Assembly (NCBI GenBank): GCA_049515175.1
Contig: JBEKUI010000064.1
Coordinates: 1 to 18,582 of the forward strand
DNA: 18,582 nt
Reading direction: 5' to 3'
From: JACQNR01 sp049515175
Lineage (GTDB): Bacteria > Acidobacteriota > Terriglobia > UBA7540
The first letter of the stretch is position 1. Each line of letters begins with the position of its first letter. The translations under genes were made by a program, and so were the position numbers. Below the pieces are notes generated by a model. It ran no database searches. It saw only the letters and a program-made list of their open reading frames with translations, and was not told the origin of the DNA. Below are positions 8,283 through 15,660 of the stretch, in pieces.

Positions 8283-8357
8283 TTCGGATTTCGGGGTTCG
8301 GGTTTCGCCAGAAGGAAGGGGAAGTGTTTGCCCGAAAACCGAACACCGAATTCCGAA
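8283..8357. repeat. REP-like hairpin, copy B
   Basis: Arms of 25 bp at 8283-8307 and 8333-8357 match at 22 of 25 positions around a 25-base loop, a strong stem. It is related to copy A at 7572-7637 by its arm motif and its loop core GAAGTGTTTGCCCGAA. It lies between the convergent 3' ends of the CBS gene and the zinc-ribbon gene, where it could act as a bidirectional block to transcription or protect 3' ends. Confidence 0.8.
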
Positions 8358-8369
8358 CTCCGGCCCTCT

Positions 8370-8525
8370 TCAGCCCATTCCCAACTCGTCCATCTTTTCG
8401 AGCGGTGTGCCGCACATTCGGCAGATGACCGCCGCGCAATCGCCGCAGACGAGAGGGTTGTCGATCTCCGCCTCGCAGTTGGGGCAGTAGAGGGTTTCGT
8501 TACCCTCGGTTTCCGTATCCGCCAT
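8370..8525 (-). CDS. small double-CxxC zinc-ribbon protein (51 aa)
   Basis: A 51-residue protein. After an acidic N-terminus (MADTETEGNE) it has CPNC at residues 14-17, CGDC at 27-30 and CRMC at 35-38, then a short tail 'PLEKMDELGMG'. Three CxxC knuckles in 25 residues are strong evidence for a zinc ribbon rather than chance. The ATG at 8525 has AGGTGA a few bases upstream. It is downstream of, and co-oriented with, the hydrolase gene, but a palindromic repeat lies between them. Function is unknown; zinc ribbons of this size can be protein-interaction or nucleic-acid-binding modules. Confidence 0.75.
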   Translation of the reverse strand: MADTETEGNETLYCPNCEAEIDNPLVCGDCAAVICRMCGTPLEKMDELGMG

Positions 8526-8534
8526 GGATCACCT

Positions 8535-8634
8535 GTAGGGGCGAATCATGAACCGCCTCACCCCTGAATACGCAAAGCCAATTCAGGAATTGCTCTGTTA
8601 CGTGCAACGGAGACGGTTCGTAAACCGCCCCTAC
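8535..8634. repeat. GTAGGGGCG-bounded palindromic repeat element
   Basis: GTAGGGGCG at 8535-8543 is matched by its exact complement at 8626-8634, enclosing about 100 bp. The interior contains further pairing segments (for example CCTGAAT with ATTCAGG, and CGGTT-CGTA-AACCG near 8614-8627). The same GTAGGGGCG opening occurs in a perfect palindrome at 18556-18580. This family of GTAGGGGCG hairpins is a common intergenic repeat in environmental bacterial genomes (recalled, not searched). Confidence 0.6.
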
Positions 8635-8639
8635 CGAAT

Positions 8640-9329
8640 CTACACGATTTCTGCGAGGAACGCGCGCACGGCTTCCTGGACTTCATCGAGCCGGGCGTTG
8701 AAGAAGTGGTCGGCCCCTTCGATCCAGTGGAGCTCCTTGGGGCCGGCCAGGGAAGCGAAGAGAGACTCCACCGTTTCGCGCGGGCCGAACAAATCGCGCG
8801 TTCCCTGCACAATCAGCACCGGTTTGCGGACGCCCCCGGGAAAGTTGATGTCCCAAATGCCGGCCGGCACGCCGATTCCCCCCAGCGCCACGACGCGCTC
8901 CTCCGCGGCACCCACCTCGAGCCCCACGGCCGACCCGAACGAATATCCCAGCATCACCACGGGCAGGGAAGGGAAACGCCCGGCGATGTAGTCCAGCGCG
9001 GCGCGGACGTCGTCGCGCTCGCCGAGGCCGTCGGCGTGTTCGCCCTCGCTGGACCCGACACCGCGGAAATTGAAGCGCAATGTGGGCAGGCCGGCGATGA
9101 TCGCCGCCTTGGCGACGCGATAGACGACCTTGTTGTGCATCGTGCCACCGAAGAGCGGGTGGGGATGGCAGACGACGGCCGTCGCGCGCGCTTGGCGCGC
9201 CGGATCAAATTCGAGCAAGGCTTCCAGTGGCCCGGCCGGACCGGGAATGAACAGGCGCTCGGCTTTCGTACTGCCTCCTTCCCGCGTTGTCTTTACGGGG
9301 CGCAAGCGCGCCGCCTGACTAGGATGCAC
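8640..9329 (-). CDS. alpha/beta hydrolase, COG2945-like
   Basis: A cytoplasmic serine hydrolase of the small alpha/beta-hydrolase type. Numbering from the GTG at 9329 (229 residues), the oxyanion-loop region is 'CHPHPLFGGTMHNKVV' at 54-69, the nucleophile is Ser130 in GYSFGS, the acid is Asp179 in 'QGTRDLFG', and the base is His208 in 'EGADHFF'. The triad is complete. The HPHPxxGGxMxNKVV signature is typical of the COG2945 group; its natural substrate is unknown. The start is uncertain: the GTG at 9329 has no ribosome site. A strong GGAAGGAGG (9274-9282) instead sits four bases before an ACG at 9267-9269, which would give a 209-residue protein beginning right at the fold. It is divergent from the SH3-like gene. 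Confidence 0.85.
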   Translation of the reverse strand: MHPSQAARLRPVKTTREGGSTKAERLFIPGPAGPLEALLEFDPARQARATAVVCHPHPLFGGTMHNKVVYRVAKAAIIAGLPTLRFNFRGVGSSEGEHADGLGERDDVRAALDYIAGRFPSLPVVMLGYSFGSAVGLEVGAAEERVVALGGIGVPAGIWDINFPGGVRKPVLIVQGTRDLFGPRETVESLFASLAGPKELHWIEGADHFFNARLDEVQEAVRAFLAEIV

Positions 9330-9398
9330 TTAGTGTAGAATGAGCGTCAAGATTCTGTTGCATGGAGCTGAATCATAGGTCGCAGGCACATCTTTCTG

Positions 9399-10376
9399 GT
9401 GATTCTCCTGGCCGCTCTCGCCGGCGGTGGCGTCATTTACTACCTCGTGCGGCGCAACCGCCCGCCCGCGCCCGTGGAAACGGCGTACATTCTGCCGGAA
9501 TCGGCGACGGTGAGCGACTCGCCCGCGGAGGTGCGCCTGGGTGTGGAGACGCTGCGGCATGGAGAGCGAGTGGAAGTCCTGCAGCGGACGCGCAACTGGG
9601 CTCGCGTGCGCATCCCCGACGGCCGCACGGGCTGGATCGAGCTCACGGACATCCTTGACGGCGCCGCCTACGCAAAAGGCCAGGCGCTGGCGCGCGAATT
9701 GGCCCGCGAGCCGGCCCAGGCTGCCGGGCACACTTCGGGCCTCGTGAACCTGCGCGCAGAGCCGGCGCGCGACGCCCCACAATTGGCGCAACTCGGGGCC
9801 AACCAGGCCGTGGAAGTCTTCGACCGCCGGCTGGTCGAACGCTCGCCGTCGCCCGGCGCCGCGCCTCCCGCCGAACCCCTGCGCGACGCCTGGTATCTTG
9901 TTCGCGCCGGGTCCCAGGTGGGATGGGTGCTGGGGCGACTGGTGACGCTGGATATTCCCCCGGCCATCCAGCATTACGCCCAGACCGTCAACCTGGTGGC
10001 GTGGCTGGTGCTCAACACGGTCGAGGACAATGGGCGCGCCGTGCCGCAGTATCTGGCCGCGGACCGAGAGGGCACACCGGATTGCGCCTTCACCCACATT
10101 CGCGTCTTCACCTGGTGGAGTAAGCGCCAGCAATATGTGACCGCCTACGTAGAAGGCAGGCTGGCGGGATATTTTCCGATTCGCACTTTTCAGCACGACG
10201 GCGCCCCGCACTTCCGCCTGCGACTGCAAGACCGTGCCGGCCGGAAATTTCAGAAGGTCTATCGGATGCACGATACGATTGTGCGCCCGCTCGGCTCCGT
10301 GGACGGCTGGGATAGTGATGCCCTGCCGGCGCCCCGCGGAGCGGTGGAAACTCACCGGCAACGCCGGCGGCGGTAG
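9399..10376 (+). CDS. membrane-anchored protein with two SH3b-like domains
   Basis: A 325-residue protein (numbered from GTG 9399) with an N-terminal membrane segment (residues 1-17) and the bulk in the periplasm. The first SH3b-like domain is about 27-87 ('VRLGVETLRHGERVEVLQRTRNWARVRIPDGRTGWI') and the second about 112-185 ('GLVNLRAEPARDAPQLAQLG', 'AWYLVRAGSQVGWVLGRLV'). SH3b domains often bind cell-wall peptides. The C-terminal 140 residues ('VFTWWSKRQQYVTAYVEGRLAGYFPI') are a further beta-rich domain I do not recognise. The start is doubtful: ATA at 9375 follows TGGAG with 7-base spacing and would add Gly-Arg-Arg-His before the hydrophobic segment, as expected for an anchor. The acyltransferase-like gene follows after 14 bases, so the two probably form an operon. 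Confidence 0.75.
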   Translation: MILLAALAGGGVIYYLVRRNRPPAPVETAYILPESATVSDSPAEVRLGVETLRHGERVEVLQRTRNWARVRIPDGRTGWIELTDILDGAAYAKGQALARELAREPAQAAGHTSGLVNLRAEPARDAPQLAQLGANQAVEVFDRRLVERSPSPGAAPPAEPLRDAWYLVRAGSQVGWVLGRLVTLDIPPAIQHYAQTVNLVAWLVLNTVEDNGRAVPQYLAADREGTPDCAFTHIRVFTWWSKRQQYVTAYVEGRLAGYFPIRTFQHDGAPHFRLRLQDRAGRKFQKVYRMHDTIVRPLGSVDGWDSDALPAPRGAVETHRQRRRR

Positions 10377-10390
10377 AAAAAAGGCTCACG

Positions 10391-11782
10391 ATGGCAACTC
10401 CTCCCCAACCGATCGCCCTTCCTGAGAGCACCTCGGGCGGGCCCTGGCTGGCGCGCGCACTGGGCCGCATCTGGCTGCGCGGGACATGCTGCAAAGTCCG
10501 GCTGCTGCAAGCGGAGGCGCTGCCCGCGGCGGGTCCCGCGATGCTGGTTCTGGACGGGAAGCCGGACTTCGCGCGAGCCCTGGCGCTCGTGACGGCGCTC
10601 CAGCGTCCGGTGCGCTGCCTGTTGCCGGAGGAGGCGTGTCGCGGCTTCTGGCCCCAGCAACTCGCCGCGCGGCTGGGGATGATTCAGCACGGGCCGGAGG
10701 CGCCGGATCGGTACTCGGCCCTGGTGGCGGCGCGCGAGGCCCTCCAGCAGGGCGAAGCGGTGGCGGTGTTTGCGGAGGCCGCTGCGGCGCGAGTGGAGTC
10801 CATCGCTCCCTCTTGCCTGAGCGCGGCCCGACTCGCCGTGGAAGCGGAGGCGAGCCGCACGGACGGCCTCGGCCTGAGTATCTTTCCGATCTTCTTCCAG
10901 GCGGCCCGCGTCCCCGCTGGCGGCGCGGATTTGTTGATCTACGCCGCGCCGCCGCAGCGCGTTAGCGAATTGCTTGCGGGCGGCGACGCGGAGGCTTCCC
11001 TCCGTGCGCTGGCCGGCGAGCTGGAGAATCGGCTCTCCGATCATCCCTTCCGGCTGGAGGAGCGTGACGTGCAGTTTTTCCTGCACGATCTGGAGGCAAT
11101 TCTGCGCGCCGATCTCGAAGCCGATTGGGCCGCGCGGCCCAATTGGAAACAGAAGACAGAGGGGTTCGAGCTCAGCCGCCTCTTGATCGAGTGCGTGGAG
11201 CAATTGAACGTGTTCAACCCGCCGCGCTTGATTGCCCTGCGCATTGAGCTGGAGGACTACCGCGAGCAGTTGCGCCGCGGGTCGCTCGCCCAGGCGGAAG
11301 TGGAAGCCGCCGGGGACTGGTGGCGCTCCCCGGTCCGGCGCGCCTGGTACTGGCTGGAAAGCGTCGCGGGCTTTTTCCTCGCGCTCTACGGCTTGCTCAA
11401 CCATCTCCTGCCGGTGGGGCTATTCGTCTGGCCCGGACCGCTGCGCAAAATGAATCCCAAAGATCCCGGCCAGGCATGGTTGCTGCGCGCGCTGGTGGTG
11501 CTCGGCTGCTACGCGGCCGAGGTGGCATTCTGCGCGCACGAGTGGGGCAGGGCGGCGGCGGGGTACTACACCTTGACGCTCCCCCCCAGCGGACTGTTCC
11601 TGTGGCGCTATCAGTGGTTGATGAAAGCCCGCATGCGGCTCGTGTATCTGGCAGGCCGCCTGCCCCACCGGGCCGAGCAGCTTCGCCATTCACGCAAAGC
11701 CCTCCTCGCCCAGCTCAACCGGGTTCGCGATGAGTACGCCGAGGCGAGTCAACCTGCGCGACCCACGGAGTCCCACGTCTAG
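10391..11782 (+). CDS. PlsC-type acyltransferase relative, catalytically degenerate
   Basis: A 463-residue membrane protein whose N-terminal half follows the lysophosphatidic acid acyltransferase (PlsC) plan but lacks its catalytic residues. Where family members have NHxxxxD, this has 'VLDGKPDFARAL' (53-64). The next helix matches ('LQRPVRCLLPEEACRGFWPQQLAARLGMI', 70-98). The substrate motif FPEGT is replaced by 'AVFAEAAAAR' (125-134). The 'IFPIFF' strand (164-169) is kept. The C-terminal part has at least two hydrophobic segments (about 333-352 and 370-395) and 'LPPSGLFLWRYQWL', as in large glycerophosphate-acyltransferase-like proteins. It is therefore probably a lipid-binding or regulatory pseudoenzyme, or it uses different residues. 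It sits 14 bases after the SH3-like gene, with AAAAAAGG as ribosome site. Confidence 0.7.
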   Translation: MATPPQPIALPESTSGGPWLARALGRIWLRGTCCKVRLLQAEALPAAGPAMLVLDGKPDFARALALVTALQRPVRCLLPEEACRGFWPQQLAARLGMIQHGPEAPDRYSALVAAREALQQGEAVAVFAEAAAARVESIAPSCLSAARLAVEAEASRTDGLGLSIFPIFFQAARVPAGGADLLIYAAPPQRVSELLAGGDAEASLRALAGELENRLSDHPFRLEERDVQFFLHDLEAILRADLEADWAARPNWKQKTEGFELSRLLIECVEQLNVFNPPRLIALRIELEDYREQLRRGSLAQAEVEAAGDWWRSPVRRAWYWLESVAGFFLALYGLLNHLLPVGLFVWPGPLRKMNPKDPGQAWLLRALVVLGCYAAEVAFCAHEWGRAAAGYYTLTLPPSGLFLWRYQWLMKARMRLVYLAGRLPHRAEQLRHSRKALLAQLNRVRDEYAEASQPARPTESHV

Positions 11783-12078
11783 GGACTCCGCACCAGGCCG
11801 GACAGGTTTGCGTCCAGCACCTTGCCCCCCCGCGAGGAACATTTTCCAGCCTGGAAGGCCTTGCGTTGCTTTGTGCAGCCCCTTACTTCAATCGGCTCCG
11901 CTGTTGTGGAAGGAATCAAGAGGCTTGGGAATGCGCCTCGGCCAGCGTTGGAATCTGTTAAGCTAAACACCAGAGGTCCGATGTGCACGGGGGCGTCATG
12001 CCTTCCGTAAGGGTGACGCGCCTCGACGTCGGAGGGGCGATGGCGCCCCCAAAAGAATCCACGACGGGGACGAAAAGT
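11783..12078. other. intergenic leader region of the TPR gene
   Basis: About 296 bp with no supported gene. Small ORFs on both strands (for example plus 11822-12010) show no family or ribosome site. A short GC-rich hairpin (GGGGCG-AT-GGCGCCCC-like) lies near 12032-12050, just before the TPR start. A TTGGAA-N11-like element at 11948-11964 could be part of a promoter but is weak. Confidence 0.4.
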
Positions 12079-14355
12079 ATGTCTCGAGCGCTAAGAGTAT
12101 TGCTGGTAGCGGTGATTATCGTAGGAGGCTTGGCGGGCGGCTGTTCGCGCGATCCCAACGCCCGGAAGCAGGCGTATGTGAATAGCGGGACGCGCCTCTT
12201 CGATGAAGGCAAGTATCGCGAGGCGTCGATCCAGTTCCAGAACGCCATCCAGATCGACTCCCGCTTTGCGGAAGCGCACTACCAGTTGGCCCGTTGCTAT
12301 CTCAAGCAGGAGATCTACAACGGTGCCTACAATTCCCTGTTGCGAGCTGTCGACCTGAACCCCACCCACTGGGCAGCCCAGCTTGAACTCGGCCGCCTAT
12401 TTGTCATGAGCAAGGAGTTCAACCACGCCCGGGAAAAGGCGGAGCTCCTCCTCAAACAGGATCCCCAGAATGTGGAAGCTCACATTCTGCTCGCTAACGC
12501 GCTCTCGGGTCTCGACGAGCGCCAACCTGCCTTGCAGGAGATTCAGGAGGCCATCCGGATCCAGCCCAACCGCTCCGCCTCCTATCTGGAGCTGGGCAAG
12601 ATCCAGGCCGCCTCCGGCGATGCCAAGTCTGCCGAAGAGAGCTTCAAGAAAGCCGTCGAGCTGGACCCCAAATCCATCGACGCCAAGCTGGCGCTGGGCA
12701 ACTTCTTTGCCCAGCAGAAACGCTGGCAGGACGCGGAAGAGCCCATCCGCGCCACCATCGCCCTGGAGCCCAAGAATCCCATGCCCCGGGCGGTCCTCTC
12801 GCGCCTCTACATTGTCCAGGGCCGCAAGACGGAGGCTGAGCAAGTTCTGGCAGAAGCCAAGAAGGCCATCCCGGACAATTCGCAAGCCTATCGTATGCTG
12901 GCGGATTACTACATCACCTCCGGTGAAACTGAAAAAGGGCTGGCCGAATATGCTTCGCTCGTTCACGAACATCCCGGCGACCTGAAGGTAAAGGAGAATT
13001 ACGTCCAGCTCCTGATTCTGGCCAATCGCCTTGATGAAGCCATCAAACCTAACGATGAGATTCTCAAAGCCAACCCCAAGGACGTGGATGGGTTGATTCA
13101 TAAGGGGCAGATCCTTACCCGCCAGGGGCGTGCCAGCGACGCCGTCCCGGCGCTTCAGGCTGCCCTGAACTTCGAACCTGACAATGCCGTGGCCCATTTC
13201 AACCTCGGCGAAGCCTTCAGCGCCATGGGAAATGTGGAGCGGGCCATGACCGAGTGGCGCGAGGCCCTCCGCATCCGTCCGGAGATGACCTCCGCCCAGG
13301 AAGCTTTGGCGGCCGCGGCACTGCGACGTGGAGATGTTGACGGAGTTCTGCAGAGCGGCGAAGCCTTGGTCAAGATGCTGCCTGCGGCTCCTGTGGGATA
13401 TGTCTTGCGTGCTACCGCGCGAACCGCCCGCCACGATTGGGCCAGCGCGGAGGTCGACCTGAAAAAGGCAATGGACCTCGCCCCACAAAGCCCCGTGCCG
13501 TACGCCAAGATGGGTGCGCTGCGGATGGCGCAGAAGCGCCGTTCCGAGGCGGAGAAGTACTACGAACGGGCTTTGGAGCTCGACGCCAACTCTTCTGAGG
13601 CGCTGCGTGGGCTGGTCAACGTTTACCTTAGCCAGAACCAGTTGGCCAAAGCGACGGCTCGGGTCACGGCCCAGATCGGCAAGGCACCCAACAACAGCGA
13701 TTTCCAGGTCGTCCTGGGCGGGTTGCTCAACGCTTCCAAGGCGCTGGACAAGGCTGAATCGGCCTATGGGAAGGCGATCGAGCTGAACAAGTACAACCTG
13801 GACGCCTACCTCCTGTTGGCTCAGGCGCAGAAGCTGCAGGGAGCGCGGGACAGAGCTGCGGCAACATACCAGCGAGCCCTCGCGGCCGGCCCGCGCAACG
13901 CACAAACCTACGTCCTGTTGGGGGCCCTTGAGGACGACCGGGGGAACTGGCAGCGGGCGGAGGAACTCTACCGCAAGGCCATGCAAGTGAATCCCGATTA
14001 CCCGCTGGCGGCCAACAATCTCGCCTACCTATTGCTCGAGCATGGCGGGAACACGGACTATGCCCTCTCCCTTGCCCAGGAAGCGCGCAGGAAGATGCCG
14101 GAGATCTCTTTTGCCGCCGACACCTTGGCCTGGGCTTACTACCACAAGGGAGCATACGGCTTGGCGATCGACACCCTGGAAGAAGCCCTGAAGAAATCGC
14201 CGCGCAGCGCCATCTATCACTACCACCTGGGGATGGCCTACGCGAAGGCCGGCAAACCCGAGCCGGCTCGCCAGCATCTTGAGAAAGCCCTGCAGCTCGA
14301 CCCCAAGCTGCCCAAGGCGCAGGAGATCCGAGTGACTCTGGCGCAGCTTAAATGA
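12079..14355 (+). CDS. TPR-repeat lipoprotein, PrsT-like
   Basis: A 758-residue exported protein. The N-terminus (MSRALRVLLVAVIIVGG) ends in 'LAGGC-SRDPN', an acceptable but not ideal lipobox, so it is probably a lipoprotein. The rest is about twenty tetratricopeptide repeats with the A/G-Y/F-A-P pattern ('LFDEGKYREASIQFQNAIQIDSRFAEAHYQLA' style units), which form a superhelical protein-binding scaffold. Length and layout resemble the TPR lipoprotein (PrsT) found with exosortase/PEP-CTERM systems, and the next gene encodes a PEP-CTERM protein. The longer frame from 11983 is rejected because the lipoprotein signal starts at 12079, with GGGGAC upstream. A role in surface-protein or polysaccharide export is inference. 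Confidence 0.85.
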   Translation: MSRALRVLLVAVIIVGGLAGGCSRDPNARKQAYVNSGTRLFDEGKYREASIQFQNAIQIDSRFAEAHYQLARCYLKQEIYNGAYNSLLRAVDLNPTHWAAQLELGRLFVMSKEFNHAREKAELLLKQDPQNVEAHILLANALSGLDERQPALQEIQEAIRIQPNRSASYLELGKIQAASGDAKSAEESFKKAVELDPKSIDAKLALGNFFAQQKRWQDAEEPIRATIALEPKNPMPRAVLSRLYIVQGRKTEAEQVLAEAKKAIPDNSQAYRMLADYYITSGETEKGLAEYASLVHEHPGDLKVKENYVQLLILANRLDEAIKPNDEILKANPKDVDGLIHKGQILTRQGRASDAVPALQAALNFEPDNAVAHFNLGEAFSAMGNVERAMTEWREALRIRPEMTSAQEALAAAALRRGDVDGVLQSGEALVKMLPAAPVGYVLRATARTARHDWASAEVDLKKAMDLAPQSPVPYAKMGALRMAQKRRSEAEKYYERALELDANSSEALRGLVNVYLSQNQLAKATARVTAQIGKAPNNSDFQVVLGGLLNASKALDKAESAYGKAIELNKYNLDAYLLLAQAQKLQGARDRAAATYQRALAAGPRNAQTYVLLGALEDDRGNWQRAEELYRKAMQVNPDYPLAANNLAYLLLEHGGNTDYALSLAQEARRKMPEISFAADTLAWAYYHKGAYGLAIDTLEEALKKSPRSAIYHYHLGMAYAKAGKPEPARQHLEKALQLDPKLPKAQEIRVTLAQLK

Positions 14356-14519
14356 AGTGGGCGTCCAGGATCAACGAATCCTGGAGCCCCTCCTCCAGGT
14401 CATCCCTCCACGCTGGCCCCGATCCGTCTGCGTCGGGCAGCCTTGAACCATCGGAATTGACACTCTCCTTAGTTTTGTCACTGGATGCACTGCCGGGATC
14501 AATCTGGGCAAGAAACAAA

Positions 14520-14546
14520 AAGGGGCAGCCCTGTGGGCTGCCCCTT
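14520..14546 (-). terminator. Rho-independent terminator of the PEP-CTERM gene
   Basis: A perfect 12-bp stem (14520-14531 with 14535-14546) and a 3-base loop. Read on the minus strand it is followed by TTTTGTTTCT, the T-tract of an intrinsic terminator, about 30 bases after the PEP-CTERM stop. On the plus strand it lacks a T-tract, so it serves the minus-strand gene, though it could also hinder read-through from the TPR gene. Confidence 0.9.
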
Positions 14547-14575
14547 CGATTCGCAGAAGAGATGGGGAAGGGAAC

Positions 14576-15283
14576 TTACTTCTTCCGTAGCCGCCGGCGA
14601 ACCATGCCTCCAAGGCCAATCAAACCCGTACCGAGCAGGGTGAGCGTGGCAGGCTCAGGAACCGGCACTTCCGAGAAGTTGTTTCTCACCTGCGACAGCA
14701 CCGCGAAATTGGTCCCATCCACGCCTGCTGTCAAGCCGATGTCTTTAAGCACGGTGACCATCCCCACAGGCGTAAACGTCGTGGAGGCGTATTGCACAAT
14801 GGTTTCGCCATTATTAGAAACTAGTAAAGTTGTAAAGGTGCCAGGGTCGCAAGCGGGGAGCGAACCACCGGCGCAGATGTCCTCGGCAACGGTGACAAGC
14901 CCCGAGCCGCTTACGCTACTCCCACCGATCGAGAGGCTGGCATCGTCAATGAGCCCTCCGCCCGGCAGAACCGTCACCGTGTAAGATATATTGCTGTCGT
15001 TATGCTGGCCAGGCTGCGCCCCCCAAATCCCGGTAAACTTCAAGCCAGGGTTGAGTAGCGCGGGGTCAGGTGTGACGGTGATATCTCCTGACAGGAGCGG
15101 ATCTGGTCCGCTGGACGTGTAGCCGAAATCCGAGAAAACCTTGTCGCCGATGGTGCACGAAAACTCAGGCGCCACGTACGTTGACAGTGAGGCCGTCGGG
15201 CATGGACCCAGTGAAACACCGTCCGCCATCACCGCCAGCGGCAACGCAAAAATCAAAACAGCCAAACCCAGTAGCTTTTTCAT
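14576..15283 (-). CDS. PEP-CTERM sorting-domain surface protein
   Basis: A 235-residue exported protein with a signal peptide (MKKLLGLAVLIFALPLAVMA). A Thr/Ser/Gly-rich beta-type ectodomain follows, with four Cys residues (28, 43 and the 'DICAGGSLPACDPG' pair). The C-terminal sorting signal has 'VPVPEPATLTLLGTGLIGLG' then 'RRRLRKK': the Pro-Glu-Pro motif, a hydrophobic helix and a basic tail, which is the PEP-CTERM domain recognised and cut by exosortase. No known domain is visible in the ectodomain. The ATG has GGGAGGG upstream. The gene has a sigma54-type promoter and its own terminator, so it is monocistronic. It would be displayed at, or released from, the outer surface. The exosortase must be elsewhere in the genome. 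Confidence 0.93.
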   Translation of the reverse strand: MKKLLGLAVLIFALPLAVMADGVSLGPCPTASLSTYVAPEFSCTIGDKVFSDFGYTSSGPDPLLSGDITVTPDPALLNPGLKFTGIWGAQPGQHNDSNISYTVTVLPGGGLIDDASLSIGGSSVSGSGLVTVAEDICAGGSLPACDPGTFTTLLVSNNGETIVQYASTTFTPVGMVTVLKDIGLTAGVDGTNFAVLSQVRNNFSEVPVPEPATLTLLGTGLIGLGGMVRRRLRKK

Positions 15284-15373
15284 GACTTGTCATCCCTCCC
15301 GGAATCTTTACTCCGCAATTGACTTGGGCACGCGATTCCCCGTCCAAACCTATTGCTCGGTGCCCTGTTCATG

Positions 15374-15390
15374 AGCAATGCTGGTTCCAA
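15374..15390 (-). promoter_or_regulatory. sigma54 (RpoN) promoter of the PEP-CTERM gene
   Basis: On the minus strand, 15390 to 15374 reads TTGGAACCAGCATTGCT. Against the sigma54 consensus TGGCAC-N5-TTGC, the -24 element TGGAAC has one mismatch, the -12 element TTGC is exact, and the spacing is exact. Transcription would start about 15363, giving an 80-base leader. PEP-CTERM genes are known in other bacteria to be controlled by RpoN with the PrsK/PrsR two-component system. Confidence 0.7.
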
Positions 15391-15461
15391 AACCAAAATG
15401 AATCATCTTCTTTTAGAATCAGTGATTTCCGGATGGGGTTCGTTGGGCCTTGGCGAAATAA

Positions 15462-15477
15462 GTGAAACCTTTTTCAC
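15462..15477. promoter_or_regulatory. GTGAAA-N4-TTTCAC dyad, candidate enhancer site
   Basis: A perfect 6-bp inverted repeat with a 4-base centre (GTGAAACCTTTTTCAC), about 75-90 bases upstream of the sigma54 -24 element. That is the usual distance for an activator that contacts sigma54 polymerase by looping. Identity of the binding protein is not known from the sequence; a PrsR-type activator is a guess. Confidence 0.4.
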
Positions 15478-15660
15478 AAGATACGACGAAAGAAGGTCTT
15501 TACTAGCCGACTAACGAGGGGATTTTGCTATCCTGCTAAGATACTGAATTTAGAACACTTGATACACGCACGATGAATACTCGGCAGTCTGCCAATGGGA
15601 CGGGAATCAGGACGGTCAGAACACCCCTCCGAAATGCAGGCGCCCCAGAAGGTTCGACGG

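Larger units (their letters stand above)
15284..15660. other. regulatory and otherwise empty region upstream of the PEP-CTERM gene
   Basis: About 377 bp without a gene. Beyond the sigma54 promoter and the GTGAAA dyad, it is AT-richer than its surroundings near 15390-15570. I see no other convincing structure; the plus-strand ORF starting at 15595 is a shadow of the DUF5666-like gene. Confidence 0.5.

Noticed and set aside
11948..11964. Possible second sigma54 promoter (TTGGAATCTGTTAAGCT) upstream of the TPR gene
   Set aside because: GG and GC are at the right spacing, but the -12 box is AAGC and the -24 box has two mismatches; too weak to call, though worth including in a genome-wide scan.
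12397..13986. A 529-codon open frame antisense to the TPR gene
   Set aside because: It is a shadow of the high-GC TPR coding sequence; no ribosome site and no recognisable domains, while the plus-strand frame has clear TPRs.
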